Shown piece by piece: positions 9,301 to 18,248 of a DNA stretch of 64,000 nucleotides. Position numbers and translations under genes: made by a program. Positions within the stretch are counted from its first letter, which is position 1, and every line of letters starts with the position of its first letter. The stretch lies in assembly GCF_003095655.1 (NCBI RefSeq), contig NZ_CP029151.1:3471001-3535000 (forward strand), read 5' to 3'. Source of the stretch: Dokdonia sp. Dokd-P16 (GTDB lineage: Bacteria; Bacteroidota; Bacteroidia; Flavobacteriales; Flavobacteriaceae). The notes beneath the pieces were generated by a model, which had not been told where the DNA came from, made no database searches, and saw only the letters and a list, made by a program, of their open reading frames with translations.

Positions 9301-9871
9301 AGCATTTAAAGAGTATCAAGAAATTGCAGCATTCGCTAGAGAAGAAAACGATAACGTTAAAATGCTTGCAGAAGATGATCTTGAGAAAGTAAAAAAGATT
9401 AATACATTTCTAAAGGAAGAAGATCCTAGAAATGATTTCCGTCATATACGTAAAGCTTACGATGAAGTTAAAAAGGCGCTTAATGTTAAACTCAAAGAAT
9501 TAAAATCTGATACAATAGCCTTGTATGAGCAAGTTTTTGATGAATTAGATAAAGAAGCTAAGAAAAAAGAGGTAGAGCCAACTGAATATGCAGACCGAGG
9601 AGCTATACTTAAGAGATTAAAAAGTATTGATTCGCTATCTGCTTTAAAAAACAAGTTTCTTGAGGTACAAAACTTCAAGTCTCAAGAGCTCAAGAAGATA
9701 ATTGCTGCTGTTCCGTCTACAGGTGGAGTGGTAAGGGAAGCTAAGACGTATTATATGAATGGCAAAGCGAGTACTATTGATACCGAAGAAGAGCTAGACG
9801 ATTACCTCAAGCAAGTTCGTAAAGAGATGCTTGCCCTGTTAAACGATAATAAAACCATCATTCTTAAATAA
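6371..9871 (+). CDS. brxC: BREX P-loop ATPase BrxC
   Basis: A 1166-aa protein, the normal size for BrxC. The Walker A motif GYYGSGKS is at residues 67-74 and the Walker B-like segment LLFLVDEVSQY is near 268-278, with a sensor-like VWIACTAQQ about 35 residues later. The C-terminal half is largely helical and charged. BrxC is a large AAA+-type ATPase required for BREX methylation and phage restriction. The gene is directly joined to pglX: its stop ends at 9871 and pglX starts at 9872. All features look intact, so the protein is probably functional. Confidence 0.93.
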   Translation: MKLKEIYERDIFREINPAVTVSDKKEKTVDAEIKEYVFTDELIEKLFQILNTVLNKKLGKTGIWINGYYGSGKSHYIKYVHYLLDPQTSDLAFEYLEKAVKSYDATRAGSNDDITQNNIRLLKNRVDGSSCDNILFNVEDETDDNDQERLTRIFLNMFNKFRGFNANDIPLALLLEKPLAQQGKLEEFKKEIEKETGFNWDIDAADVASFQLQDVLDIAKKLYPSFDIVSLHAKLSNPESYKIGINATLIPELKGFLKDKDKNYRLLFLVDEVSQYIGTNKEVLLNFQNIIERVSDDLNNQVWIACTAQQTLDDVGSGVDGMSDLQDEFGKILGRFDTRISLQSNDASYITQRRVLDKNSAGMEYLGKLYQENKDYIENQFKINHDLFKGYRDEEEFVIGYPFIPYQFKLIAHVFEAFQQLKFVIKEVKDNERSVLGITHFTAKKHAEDEVGGFLPFDAFFNKQFRTNLTNRGAKAIENAFQLSYVKESEFAQRVVKVLFMISNLLENQRQTFPSNLENLGVLLMNTMDANKMQIQKDTLNVLEKLQAESIIRQEKGSYFFFNEDEMDVQNLIKGQVVGMDDRLKYFDEIFRPIIQINQKFAFGQNDFKMGYAIEGKEFLRNGDFDLTVLLNDTTPLQQKALDIDKKQLVICLNEWYTDDKTFKTEFDWYCKTNKYFINQGGSSTGERSQTNSNFQSRNNLLRDKLSNKLRDKTIEARYLSLNQVIESDQVNGATPKDRMKNMIEKHLDGIYKNHKLSQEYARNQADLKRSAADNQIPVDLLTPAEQLVNDFISANNNQITVHDLIAKFEKEPFGWRFEAVLDVLVQLVKKKKREFVYKGQPRYPVIDFINKAVSTAERMSCEVVSGEEIDQSILDSVIKSYKEIFNETLPATTDKNVLYENLLDAFEKKLKWHNDLEDIYYGKYPFGNCFKTGAQQVTTWSQTRNIKKLFSDIIEEQPQAKILFDQTKGMEDFLRRAFKEYQEIAAFAREENDNVKMLAEDDLEKVKKINTFLKEEDPRNDFRHIRKAYDEVKKALNVKLKELKSDTIALYEQVFDELDKEAKKKEVEPTEYADRGAILKRLKSIDSLSALKNKFLEVQNFKSQELKKIIAAVPSTGGVVREAKTYYMNGKASTIDTEEELDDYLKQVRKEMLALLNDNKTIILK

Positions 9872-12800
9872 ATGAATACAAAGACATTTGCACAGCAGGC
9901 ACGTACATTATTAATGGATGGTGTATCTAGAAAACTGATCTATTGGGGTTTTAGTCCTAAGGGAGAAATACTAGAACAACCAGACGCTGTTTCTGGTGGT
10001 TATACCTTTAGAGGTGATGCTTTTGATGATGATAACGTTCCAGAACTCTGGCAGTCGCTTAAAAAAGCGGTACAGAAAAAAGGAATTGAAGTTGTTGTAG
10101 AAGAGGCAGCCTATACGTGGTTTAATCGATTAATGGCGATACGTATTCTTGCCAAAAATGGGTACGATTTACCACAACTGGATTTTGCAGATGGTCTTAA
10201 CAATACACCTATACTCTTACAAAAAGCGAGACAAGGACAATATGATTTTCTCAATGCAGCAGAGAAAACAAGACTACAACGTATTATAGGCGATTATAAT
10301 AAAGAAAATGATGCTTTTGCATTATTGCTGGTAGGCTATTGCCACTCACACAATACACTTAATAAAGTCTTTGGAAAACTAGACGATTACACAGAGCTAC
10401 TCTTGCCAGATAATATGTTGCAAGATCAAGGTTTTTTAAGTTTATTAAACACCACAGATGCTATAAGCGATGATGAGTATAAAGAAGTAGAACTCATAGG
10501 CTGGCTCTACCAGTTTTACATCTCAGAACGTAAAAAAGAAGTTTTCACTTCCTTTAATAATAATAAAAAAGCCGAAGCTAAAGACATACCAGCTGCTACC
10601 CAGATTTTTACACCTAACTGGATTGTAAAATATATGGTAGAGAATACCGCAGGTAAGATTTGGCTAGACCATAAACCAGATAGCCCTATTAAAGACCAAA
10701 TGAAATATTTGGTTATTAATGAAAATAATGACGGTCACGCTGAGCCTGTCGAAGCGCGTGCGGCAAAATCATTGATCGCAGACGTTGAAGAGTTAACACT
10801 TATAGACCCAGCCTGTGGCTCTGGTCACATTCTCGTAGAAGGCTTTGACTTGCTCTATAAAATGTACCAAGAGGAATACTACACACCAGAAGAAGCAATA
10901 CAGACCATTTTCTCAAAAAATCTCTACGGACTAGATATAGACGATCGTGCAGCACAATTGTCCACTTTTGCGGTCTTATTAAAAGCAGCACAGGTATATC
11001 CAGACGTATGGAGTAAAGACTGGCAATTGAACATCTATCCAATGCCAGAAGCAAATGCTTTTAGCACGCAAGAAATTACATACTTTCTTGGCGAAGATGG
11101 AAAAGACTATATAGAAGAAGTAGAGAAAGCATTACAATTAATGCAACAAGCTAAAAACTTAGGTTCTGTAATGCAATTAAACCTGAGCGAGGAATCTATA
11201 GAGTTCATTATAGAACGATATGAGTACTTGCAAACTCAAGAGCATTTAACTTTTGAGCTACAAACCATAAAACCTAAGCTAGAGCAATACATCCCTATAT
11301 TGATAACGCTTTCGCGAAAGTTTACTGCCGTAGTGGCAAATCCTCCATATTTATATCAAACAAATATGAACTCAGGTCTTAAAAAATATTTGAGTAAATA
11401 TTACCCTATTTCAAAAGCAGATCTTTTTGCTGTATTTATGGAAAGTACGCTTTCAATGACTTTACAACTGGGCTTTATGGGAATGATAAATCAACACTCT
11501 TGGATGTTTTTATCATCTTATGAAAAACTAAGAGAAATGATTATTGGAAATTATAGTATTCAAAGTATGCTGCACCTAGGTCCAAGATCTTTTGAAGAAT
11601 TAAGTGGCGAGGTAGTACAATCAACAGCTTTCATCCTTAAAAACAGTAATAAAATAGATAAAGGGACATATTATAGATTAGTTGATTATCGAAATGTTCA
11701 CGAGAAAGAAAAAAATTTTATAATCCAAAATAATAAGTTTTCTGGTATTCCTCAAACTTATTTCAATCAAATCCCTGGAAGGCCAATAGCCTATTGGGCT
11801 AATAAAACATATCAAAGAATTTTTTCTGTATCTAAAAATCTTGAAGAGATTTCGAATCCTAGGCAAGGGATGAAAACTCTAAATAATAAAAAATTTATAC
11901 ACTTTTGGTCAGAAGTTAGTTTTAAAAAATTGAACCTAACCGCTAGATCATTATCTGACACAAATAATAGTATTTTCAAATGGTACCCTATAAATCACGG
12001 TGGAGCCTATCGTAAATGGTATGGAAATAATCTAGAGGTAGTTAATTGGCAAAACGATGGAAAGGAGATTAAAACGTTGGCTAAAAGAAAATATAATTCA
12101 GTAACTCGTACTGTTACAAATCTAGCTTCGTATTTACAACACGGTATTTCTTGGGGTACGATTGCCTCTGGTTCAGCTTCTTTTAGAACATTCCCTAAAG
12201 GCTTTTTTTTCTCCAATTCTGGACAGTCCTTAATTCAGACGAACATTAATGATCAAAATTACCTTGTGGCACTTTTGAATTCTCGAGTTTCAAAATCCAT
12301 TTTAGACATTCTTACGCCAGGTATGGGGTTTGAATCTGGATATTTAAAAAAAATACCAGTAATCAATGTAAAAGATTTTAGTTTTAAGCGAGTGGAAGAA
12401 GTTATTTCAATTGCTAAAAAAGATTGGGATTCACGAGAAATCTCCTGGGATTTTGAGCAAAGTCCATTATTAAATAATTGCAACTCTTTTGCGAAAGCGT
12501 ATCAAAAATGGGATGAAGAGGTAACCCAAGACTTCTTTGAATTACAAAGTAATGAAGAAGAACTCAACCGCATTTTTATAGACATTTATGGCTTACAAGA
12601 TGAGCTCACTCCAGAAGTTGCATTAAAAAACATTACCATTTTACAAGATGAGCTTTCTGGTAAAGACCTAGAAGCACTAGAACCACAGTTTAGAGAACAA
12701 GGTGCTACAGCTGTTGAGCTGCCTATTAATAAAGCAGTAGTGATGCAGCAATTTATAAGTTATGCCATCGGTATATTTATGGGGCGTTACCGTCTAGACA

Positions 12801-13432
12801 AGCCAGGTTTAAATATTGCGCATCCTAATCCTACACAAGAAGAGTTGGCTTCCTATTCTTATAATAACGGCCACGTAATTATAGATGAAGATGCCATTGT
12901 ACCATTAATGGGAACGAGAGCCAATTTTAAAGATGATGCCTTGTATCAAATACAAGAGTTGTTAGATACCATCTGGGGCAAAGAAACGAGAACAGAAAAC
13001 TTGAACTTCTTACAAGACGGTCTCAATAAAGATCTAGAAAAATACTTGCTTAAAGACTTCTGGAAAGACCATTGCAAGGTTTATAAAAAGAAGCCTATTT
13101 ACTGGTTATTCAGTTCAAAAAAAGGAGCTTTTCAAGTACTCGTATATATGCACCGTATGAATGCCTTTACCGTAGAGAAAATAAGAGCTAATTATTTACT
13201 TGAACACTTAAAGCATCTCAATACCAGTATTGCTGCCTTAGAAAAAGAAGAAGCAAACCTTACCACGCAACAAGGCCGTAGGCTAGATCAACTACGTAAG
13301 GACCTACGCGAGTGTGAAGAATATGATATGCTATTAAAAGATGCTGCAGATAATCAAATCGTTTTTGATCTAGATAATGGTGTGACGGAGAATTACAAAT
13401 TGTTTGATGGTGTAGTTGAAAAGATAAAATAG
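9872..13432 (+). CDS. pglX: BREX adenine-specific DNA methyltransferase PglX (BrxX)
   Basis: A 1186-aa methyltransferase. The SAM-binding motif DPACGSG is at residues 312-318 and the catalytic NPPY at 490-493, the signature of N6-adenine methylases. The region from about 500 to 870 should hold target recognition. PglX marks host DNA at a non-palindromic site so that BREX can tell self from phage. Two repeats sit inside the gene: a HAEPVEA-encoding repeat at ~10731-10760, just before motif I, and a dispersed palindrome copy at 11307-11320. Both keep the frame. pglZ follows with no gap. No long homopolymer that would point to phase variation was noticed (only T8 and A8 runs near 12203 and 12346). 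Confidence 0.93.
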   Translation: MNTKTFAQQARTLLMDGVSRKLIYWGFSPKGEILEQPDAVSGGYTFRGDAFDDDNVPELWQSLKKAVQKKGIEVVVEEAAYTWFNRLMAIRILAKNGYDLPQLDFADGLNNTPILLQKARQGQYDFLNAAEKTRLQRIIGDYNKENDAFALLLVGYCHSHNTLNKVFGKLDDYTELLLPDNMLQDQGFLSLLNTTDAISDDEYKEVELIGWLYQFYISERKKEVFTSFNNNKKAEAKDIPAATQIFTPNWIVKYMVENTAGKIWLDHKPDSPIKDQMKYLVINENNDGHAEPVEARAAKSLIADVEELTLIDPACGSGHILVEGFDLLYKMYQEEYYTPEEAIQTIFSKNLYGLDIDDRAAQLSTFAVLLKAAQVYPDVWSKDWQLNIYPMPEANAFSTQEITYFLGEDGKDYIEEVEKALQLMQQAKNLGSVMQLNLSEESIEFIIERYEYLQTQEHLTFELQTIKPKLEQYIPILITLSRKFTAVVANPPYLYQTNMNSGLKKYLSKYYPISKADLFAVFMESTLSMTLQLGFMGMINQHSWMFLSSYEKLREMIIGNYSIQSMLHLGPRSFEELSGEVVQSTAFILKNSNKIDKGTYYRLVDYRNVHEKEKNFIIQNNKFSGIPQTYFNQIPGRPIAYWANKTYQRIFSVSKNLEEISNPRQGMKTLNNKKFIHFWSEVSFKKLNLTARSLSDTNNSIFKWYPINHGGAYRKWYGNNLEVVNWQNDGKEIKTLAKRKYNSVTRTVTNLASYLQHGISWGTIASGSASFRTFPKGFFFSNSGQSLIQTNINDQNYLVALLNSRVSKSILDILTPGMGFESGYLKKIPVINVKDFSFKRVEEVISIAKKDWDSREISWDFEQSPLLNNCNSFAKAYQKWDEEVTQDFFELQSNEEELNRIFIDIYGLQDELTPEVALKNITILQDELSGKDLEALEPQFREQGATAVELPINKAVVMQQFISYAIGIFMGRYRLDKPGLNIAHPNPTQEELASYSYNNGHVIIDEDAIVPLMGTRANFKDDALYQIQELLDTIWGKETRTENLNFLQDGLNKDLEKYLLKDFWKDHCKVYKKKPIYWLFSSKKGAFQVLVYMHRMNAFTVEKIRANYLLEHLKHLNTSIAALEKEEANLTTQQGRRLDQLRKDLRECEEYDMLLKDAADNQIVFDLDNGVTENYKLFDGVVEKIK
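10731..10760. repeat. Short dispersed repeat inserted in pglX (HAEPVEA type)
   Basis: The segment contains GGTCACGCTGAGCCTGTCGA and continues into AGCGCGTG. It resembles the widespread short repeat of the GTCATCCTGAGCTTGTCGAAG type that is scattered through many bacterial genomes. Here it is in frame and is read as DGHAEPVEAR. It falls between the N-terminal domain and SAM motif I of PglX, probably in a surface loop. Confidence 0.6.
11307..11320. repeat. Dispersed palindrome copy (partial) in pglX
   Basis: CGCTTTCGCGAAAG, missing the last bases of the palindrome, read in frame as LSRK. It lies directly before the NPPY motif region of the methyltransferase. Confidence 0.65.
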
Positions 13433-15973
13433 ATGTTAAAAGAAAGAATACAAGACTATTTTAAGAACAATCCTAGGTTGAGGGTACTCTTTTTCTTTGA
13501 TAAAGATCAAGAATACCTAGAAGAGGTAGATGCGTTAGATCTGCAAGATATTCATATAGAAAAATATAAAAATACGCCTTTTAGCACTAAAGTAAAATTA
13601 CTCACAGAGCTACATACAGAAAAGGTATTCTTGTATCTAACACTTGCCTCGCCAGCTACGCAAGATGCCTATCACAACTTTCCCTTAATGGGATTATTAC
13701 TGGCAAATAAAGAATTGCAACTGGATAATGTAGGAGAATTTATGGAGCGTTTTGCACTAAAACGCCATCAGAAAAATCTAGTAGCTCGTTATATATCAGA
13801 GCTTAAATATAGTGGTGTGCAATCGGTTTGCGAGCCTATATTAAACACCTCCAATTTTAATGAGACGGCACTACAGCGAGCGCTAGTTTCTGCTTTTCTT
13901 AAATTTAAAAAAATTGAATCTTGGTCTATACTTTCAGCTCGTTTATTGGTGGTAGCCAATAAAGAAGATACCAATGAAGCGGTGCGTTTTGTTAAAAAAG
14001 TATCTTCATTAAATTTTGAAGACACGGTGCTTCATAAAATAAATGAATGCACTGGCTATGCTATCCAAGAGTTATCTGTTGCTCAATTACAAAAGACCGC
14101 TCAAAGTGTACTTTATAATAATATTACACAAAATATTAGTAAGGTAGAAAAAGATCCTTATCGTAATCTTAAAGTAGAAGATCCTACAAAAATCACTCAG
14201 CTCAACCAGCTTCTGTATGAAGTAGAGCGTAATCCTAACTTATCACAAGACTTTGTTACTACCTTATCCAAAGCAGAAATACACATCAAGGGTGCAACCT
14301 TATTGCAGGTGTATGGTGTGGATGCAGACTTTGCTTTTTACACAACTGCGATGGTCTGGGATATAGTAGACAGATTACAATCTACCTTGAGGGAGCATCC
14401 TGAGTACGCTTTCGCGAAAGCGGAACACATACAAATAATGCAACCTGAAATGGCTATGCCCTTACAGCATATGCTTAAATGGCTGATATATACGGGAAGA
14501 ATGTTTCAAGCGATAGATAGCATACAAAGTTATGTGCTTAATAAACCAGAACAATATGTAGAGCAATACACAAAAAGCTGGTCTACCATAGATAGATTAT
14601 ACCGTCTGGCTCAAAATGCTTTTAAGCAATTAGATACGACTGCAGTTCCTGAGACTATTGACACAGATAATCTCTATCAAGATCTAAATGTAACTTACGA
14701 GAAACATACCGATACACTTAACAGAGAGTGGCTGCAGTGTTTACATCAGTTCAAGTTTGACTATAAGGCATTACCAGTGCCTAAACAATATGATTTTTAT
14801 AATAAGGAGATCGCACCACAAGATCAAAAAGTTGTAGTCATTATCTCTGATGCCTTACGCTATGAAGTAGGTGAACAATTATTATCTGAGTTGCATTCTG
14901 ATACTAAAAACACTGCAGAGTTAAGACATATGCTTGCCTCCATACCTTCTAAGACTAATGTAGGTATGGCACAGTTGTTACCTAGAAAAACTATTGCTTT
15001 TAATAATGGATCTATTGAAATTAATGGTATCAATAATTCTGGTATTCCTAATAGAGAAAAGGTTATACAAAGCACTCAAGAAGATGCACTTGCGCTTAGT
15101 TATAGCGATTTAGAAGATCTTGATCAAGAAGAAAGAAGAGCAATTTTTAAAAAACGGCTGGTTTACATTTATCACGATATTATTGATAATACTGGAGACA
15201 CAATGAGTTCAGAGAGAAGGACTTTTGAAGCTGCCAAAGAAGCAATTTTAGAATTAAAGTTGTTCATAAAGAAACTTCATAGTTCTTACAATGTTGCAAA
15301 GGTCTTCATAACAGCAGATCACGGCTTTCTTTATAATGACCGCAAGATTCAAGAAAAAGAAAAGGAACGTTTGCCAAAGCGAGATATGGTACAATCCCAT
15401 AATCGCTACTACTTAACAGAAGATAATATGGAGCCAGAATTAGGTTATTCTATTCCTTTAAGCGCTACGACAGTTTTTGAAGAGAACTTATTTGTGACCA
15501 TCCCAGCTTCTGTAAATCGTTATAGAAAACAAGGCGTAGGTCATCAATTTGTTCACGGTGGTGGTAGTCTACAAGAATTAGTAGTACCACTTATAGAAAG
15601 TTCTAGAAAACGTGAGAAAGTTACTAAGAGAGTAAACCCTATACTTGTGTATAAAGGCAAATTAAAAATTGTCTCTAATATTTTACGTTTGAATCTCTTA
15701 CAAGAAAATGAAGTTTCTCGCTACGAAAAGCAGCGTAGTGTAACTATAGGTTTATATAAAGACGGCACGCTAGTAAGTAATCTAGAAGAACTAGATCTAA
15801 ATGCCACAGGAATGTCTCCTAGTGAGCGTATGACACGTATAGAACTCACATTATCTAGTGAGGGAGCTGATGCTACCTTATTTAAACTTAAGGTTTTTGA
15901 TAAAGAAGATACACTCAACCCAATTATAGAAGAGCAAGTACAAAATAACACCATCATAACACCAGATTTCTAA
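13433..15973 (+). CDS. pglZ: BREX alkaline phosphatase-like protein PglZ
   Basis: An 846-aa PglZ-domain protein. The C-terminal half has the alkaline phosphatase-superfamily signature: VVVIISDALRYE near residue 471 and FITADHGFLYND near 625, both carrying metal-binding Asp/His. The N-terminal half is helical. PglZ is the hallmark gene of BREX systems. A dispersed palindrome copy is embedded at 14405-14422 and read as YAFAKAEH. The stop overlaps the brxL start (TAATG at 15971-15975), so translation is coupled. Confidence 0.93.
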   Translation: MLKERIQDYFKNNPRLRVLFFFDKDQEYLEEVDALDLQDIHIEKYKNTPFSTKVKLLTELHTEKVFLYLTLASPATQDAYHNFPLMGLLLANKELQLDNVGEFMERFALKRHQKNLVARYISELKYSGVQSVCEPILNTSNFNETALQRALVSAFLKFKKIESWSILSARLLVVANKEDTNEAVRFVKKVSSLNFEDTVLHKINECTGYAIQELSVAQLQKTAQSVLYNNITQNISKVEKDPYRNLKVEDPTKITQLNQLLYEVERNPNLSQDFVTTLSKAEIHIKGATLLQVYGVDADFAFYTTAMVWDIVDRLQSTLREHPEYAFAKAEHIQIMQPEMAMPLQHMLKWLIYTGRMFQAIDSIQSYVLNKPEQYVEQYTKSWSTIDRLYRLAQNAFKQLDTTAVPETIDTDNLYQDLNVTYEKHTDTLNREWLQCLHQFKFDYKALPVPKQYDFYNKEIAPQDQKVVVIISDALRYEVGEQLLSELHSDTKNTAELRHMLASIPSKTNVGMAQLLPRKTIAFNNGSIEINGINNSGIPNREKVIQSTQEDALALSYSDLEDLDQEERRAIFKKRLVYIYHDIIDNTGDTMSSERRTFEAAKEAILELKLFIKKLHSSYNVAKVFITADHGFLYNDRKIQEKEKERLPKRDMVQSHNRYYLTEDNMEPELGYSIPLSATTVFEENLFVTIPASVNRYRKQGVGHQFVHGGGSLQELVVPLIESSRKREKVTKRVNPILVYKGKLKIVSNILRLNLLQENEVSRYEKQRSVTIGLYKDGTLVSNLEELDLNATGMSPSERMTRIELTLSSEGADATLFKLKVFDKEDTLNPIIEEQVQNNTIITPDF
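14405..14422. repeat. Dispersed palindrome copy in pglZ
   Basis: TACGCTTTCGCGAAAGCG, 18 of the 20 palindrome bases, read in frame as YAFAKA. Confidence 0.8.
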
Positions 15974-17973
15974 TGGAACTAAAAGATAAAATAATACAAC
16001 ATTTTGAAGGTAAGGTGGTGCGTAAAGATCTTACAGCACTGGTAAAAGGAAACAATCCTGTACCTGCGTATGTACTTGAATATTTACTTGGGCAATACTG
16101 TGCAATAGATGATGAAGAGATCATCAATACAGGTATTGAGAAAGTAAAAAACATAATTAAAGACAATTATGTGCACCGTTCTGACTCTGAGATTATCAAA
16201 GCAACTATCAGGGATACTGGTAATCATAAGATCATAGATAAGGTCAATGTTTCTTTAAATGATCGTGCAAACATCTACGAAGCTGAGTTTGCTAACCTAG
16301 GTTTGAAAAAAGTGCCAATTCCAGATTCAATGGTAATGAGTAACCAAAAGCTATTGAGCGGTGGTGGCGTTTGGTGTATTTTAAATATGGGTTACTCTCA
16401 CGCAGAGGATACGCCTATGCGATGGATTATCGTAGATCTTAAACCTATACAAGTAGCAAATGTTGATGTACAAGAATATATTGACTTGCGAAAGGAGTTT
16501 ACCACAGATGAATGGCTAGACTTGATGATGCACAGCATCGGTCTTAATCCAGAGTATTTTAATAAAAGAGATAAACTTATACAGTTATCAAGATTAATTC
16601 CTCACGTAGAGAACAATTATAATTTTATAGAATTAGGTCCTAAAGGAACTGGTAAATCACACATATTTTCTGAGTTATCTCCTCACGGTGTATTAGTATC
16701 TGGTGGTGATGTAAGTAAGGCCCGTCTGTTTGTAAATAACACAGGAAATAAGATTGGATTAGTAGGCTATTGGGATGTGGTAGCCTTAGATGAATTTGAG
16801 CAAGAAAAAGGTGGCCGTACTGATGGAGATCTAGTGAAAATTATGCAGAATTATATGGCAAATCAGAGCTTTAACCGTGGTAAGGAGACGTATCAGGCTA
16901 CAGCATCAATGGCATTTGTCGGTAATACAAAGCACAACGTTCCTTATATGTTGAAGAACTCACACTTGTTTGAATCCATTCCGGACGGTTATATAAAGGG
17001 TGCTTTTTTAGATAGAATGCATATGTACGTACCTGGATGGGAAGTTAGTATTCTTAAAAGTTCTGTATTCTCAAATGAATATGGTTTTATAGTAGATTAT
17101 CTTGCTGAGCTACTGCGAGAACTTCGTAAGAACGATTATTCAGGCATTTTACATCAAAAAATAACCTTAGATGGTTCGTTAACCACGAGAGATAAAACTG
17201 CGATCTATAAATCCTTCTCAGGGCTTGCTAAGATTATATATCCAGATCAAAACATTCCAGATGATGAATTATTAGAGTTGTTAGACTTTGCGGTAGAGGG
17301 AAGGAAACGAGTAAAAGATCAATTGTATATCATTGATGAAACATTTAGAAACGAACCAGTAACCTTTAAATATGTAGTAAAATCAAGTCGTGAGGAATAT
17401 GAGCCAGAAACATTAGAAAATTTAAACTATAATGCAGCTATTGAAGTTAAACAAGAAGAAGCAGATGAAAGTGTTGAAATTAATTATAGAAAACCAGTTG
17501 TCTTAAAAACTGGACAAACCATTCTAAAAGATAATCAAACTGGCATATCGTATAAAAAGCTATTTGGAGATCATTTGGTTGGAGCAACAAATATTACCAT
17601 CCAAGATCCATACATTCGATTACCATATCAGTTTAAAAACCTTTTAGAGTTTTGTTCTATGTTGGGATCTTTAAAAGATCCAGAGCAATTGATAAATCTA
17701 GAAGTCATTTCATGGAACAATGAAGAGTTTATAGAAGATTCAAAGAACTATTTTCAGGAATTGTCTGAAAATTTGCAAGAGCTAGGTATACATTTAACCT
17801 ATCGACTAGAACAGCATCACGACAGATACATAGCAGCAGACAATGGATGGAAGATTACTTTAGGTCGTGGCCTAGACATATTTGAAAAAAGAGAAGGTCG
17901 ATTCAATATCGCCGATCTGGATCAAACAAAACGCAAGTGCAAATCTTGTGAAATCACATACTTAAAATTGTAA
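15973..17973 (+). CDS. brxL: BREX Lon-like AAA+ protein BrxL
   Basis: A 666-aa BrxL-type protein, within the usual size for the family. The Walker A motif GPKGTGKS is near residues 221-228 and a Walker B-like DVVALDEFEQEK near 270, followed by the conserved FVGNTKHNVPYML segment near 315. The C-terminal part corresponds to the Lon-protease-like domain of the family. BrxL closes the type 1 BREX core set. It starts on the pglZ stop, and only 2 bases separate its stop from the next small gene, so transcription evidently continues downstream. Confidence 0.92.
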   Translation: MELKDKIIQHFEGKVVRKDLTALVKGNNPVPAYVLEYLLGQYCAIDDEEIINTGIEKVKNIIKDNYVHRSDSEIIKATIRDTGNHKIIDKVNVSLNDRANIYEAEFANLGLKKVPIPDSMVMSNQKLLSGGGVWCILNMGYSHAEDTPMRWIIVDLKPIQVANVDVQEYIDLRKEFTTDEWLDLMMHSIGLNPEYFNKRDKLIQLSRLIPHVENNYNFIELGPKGTGKSHIFSELSPHGVLVSGGDVSKARLFVNNTGNKIGLVGYWDVVALDEFEQEKGGRTDGDLVKIMQNYMANQSFNRGKETYQATASMAFVGNTKHNVPYMLKNSHLFESIPDGYIKGAFLDRMHMYVPGWEVSILKSSVFSNEYGFIVDYLAELLRELRKNDYSGILHQKITLDGSLTTRDKTAIYKSFSGLAKIIYPDQNIPDDELLELLDFAVEGRKRVKDQLYIIDETFRNEPVTFKYVVKSSREEYEPETLENLNYNAAIEVKQEEADESVEINYRKPVVLKTGQTILKDNQTGISYKKLFGDHLVGATNITIQDPYIRLPYQFKNLLEFCSMLGSLKDPEQLINLEVISWNNEEFIEDSKNYFQELSENLQELGIHLTYRLEQHHDRYIAADNGWKITLGRGLDIFEKREGRFNIADLDQTKRKCKSCEITYLKL

Positions 17974-17975
17974 TA

Positions 17976-18236
17976 ATGAAAGACCTTTTGATTTTAGGTA
18001 ATACTATCGAAAACATAAAATGTGAAAGTTTTAAAGATTCTGAAACTGGAAGAATTAGAGTGCGACCATTAAAAGGTCAAGGTTTACCAACAAAAATAGT
18101 AATCGAATGTAGCTCATCAGAAAGAAAAGCTCATCCAATCGGCACTAATTTTAAAACTATTAATGTCAAAGTTTGTAAAAAAGCCGATGGCAGATTTTAT
18201 TTGAGAGCTAAAAATCAATGGATTGAAAAGATTTAA
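17976..18236 (+). CDS. Small unknown protein in BREX operon
   Basis: An 86-aa protein that I do not recognise. It has no signal peptide or membrane segment and is basic and beta-strand rich, with alternating short strands such as TKIVIE, TINVKVC and RFYLRAK. It starts 2 bases after brxL and ends 12 bases before the giant ATPase gene, so all are probably one transcript. Its place between brxL and the ATPase gene suggests it belongs to the downstream module rather than to core BREX. A small partner or phage-sensing subunit is possible but unsupported. Confidence 0.7.
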   Translation: MKDLLILGNTIENIKCESFKDSETGRIRVRPLKGQGLPTKIVIECSSSERKAHPIGTNFKTINVKVCKKADGRFYLRAKNQWIEKI

Positions 18237-18248
18237 AGTAAATCTCTT

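Noticed and set aside
12200-12355. T8 and A8 runs in pglX as phase-variation tracts
   Set aside because: Too short and ordinary for this AT-rich genome, and the frame is intact.
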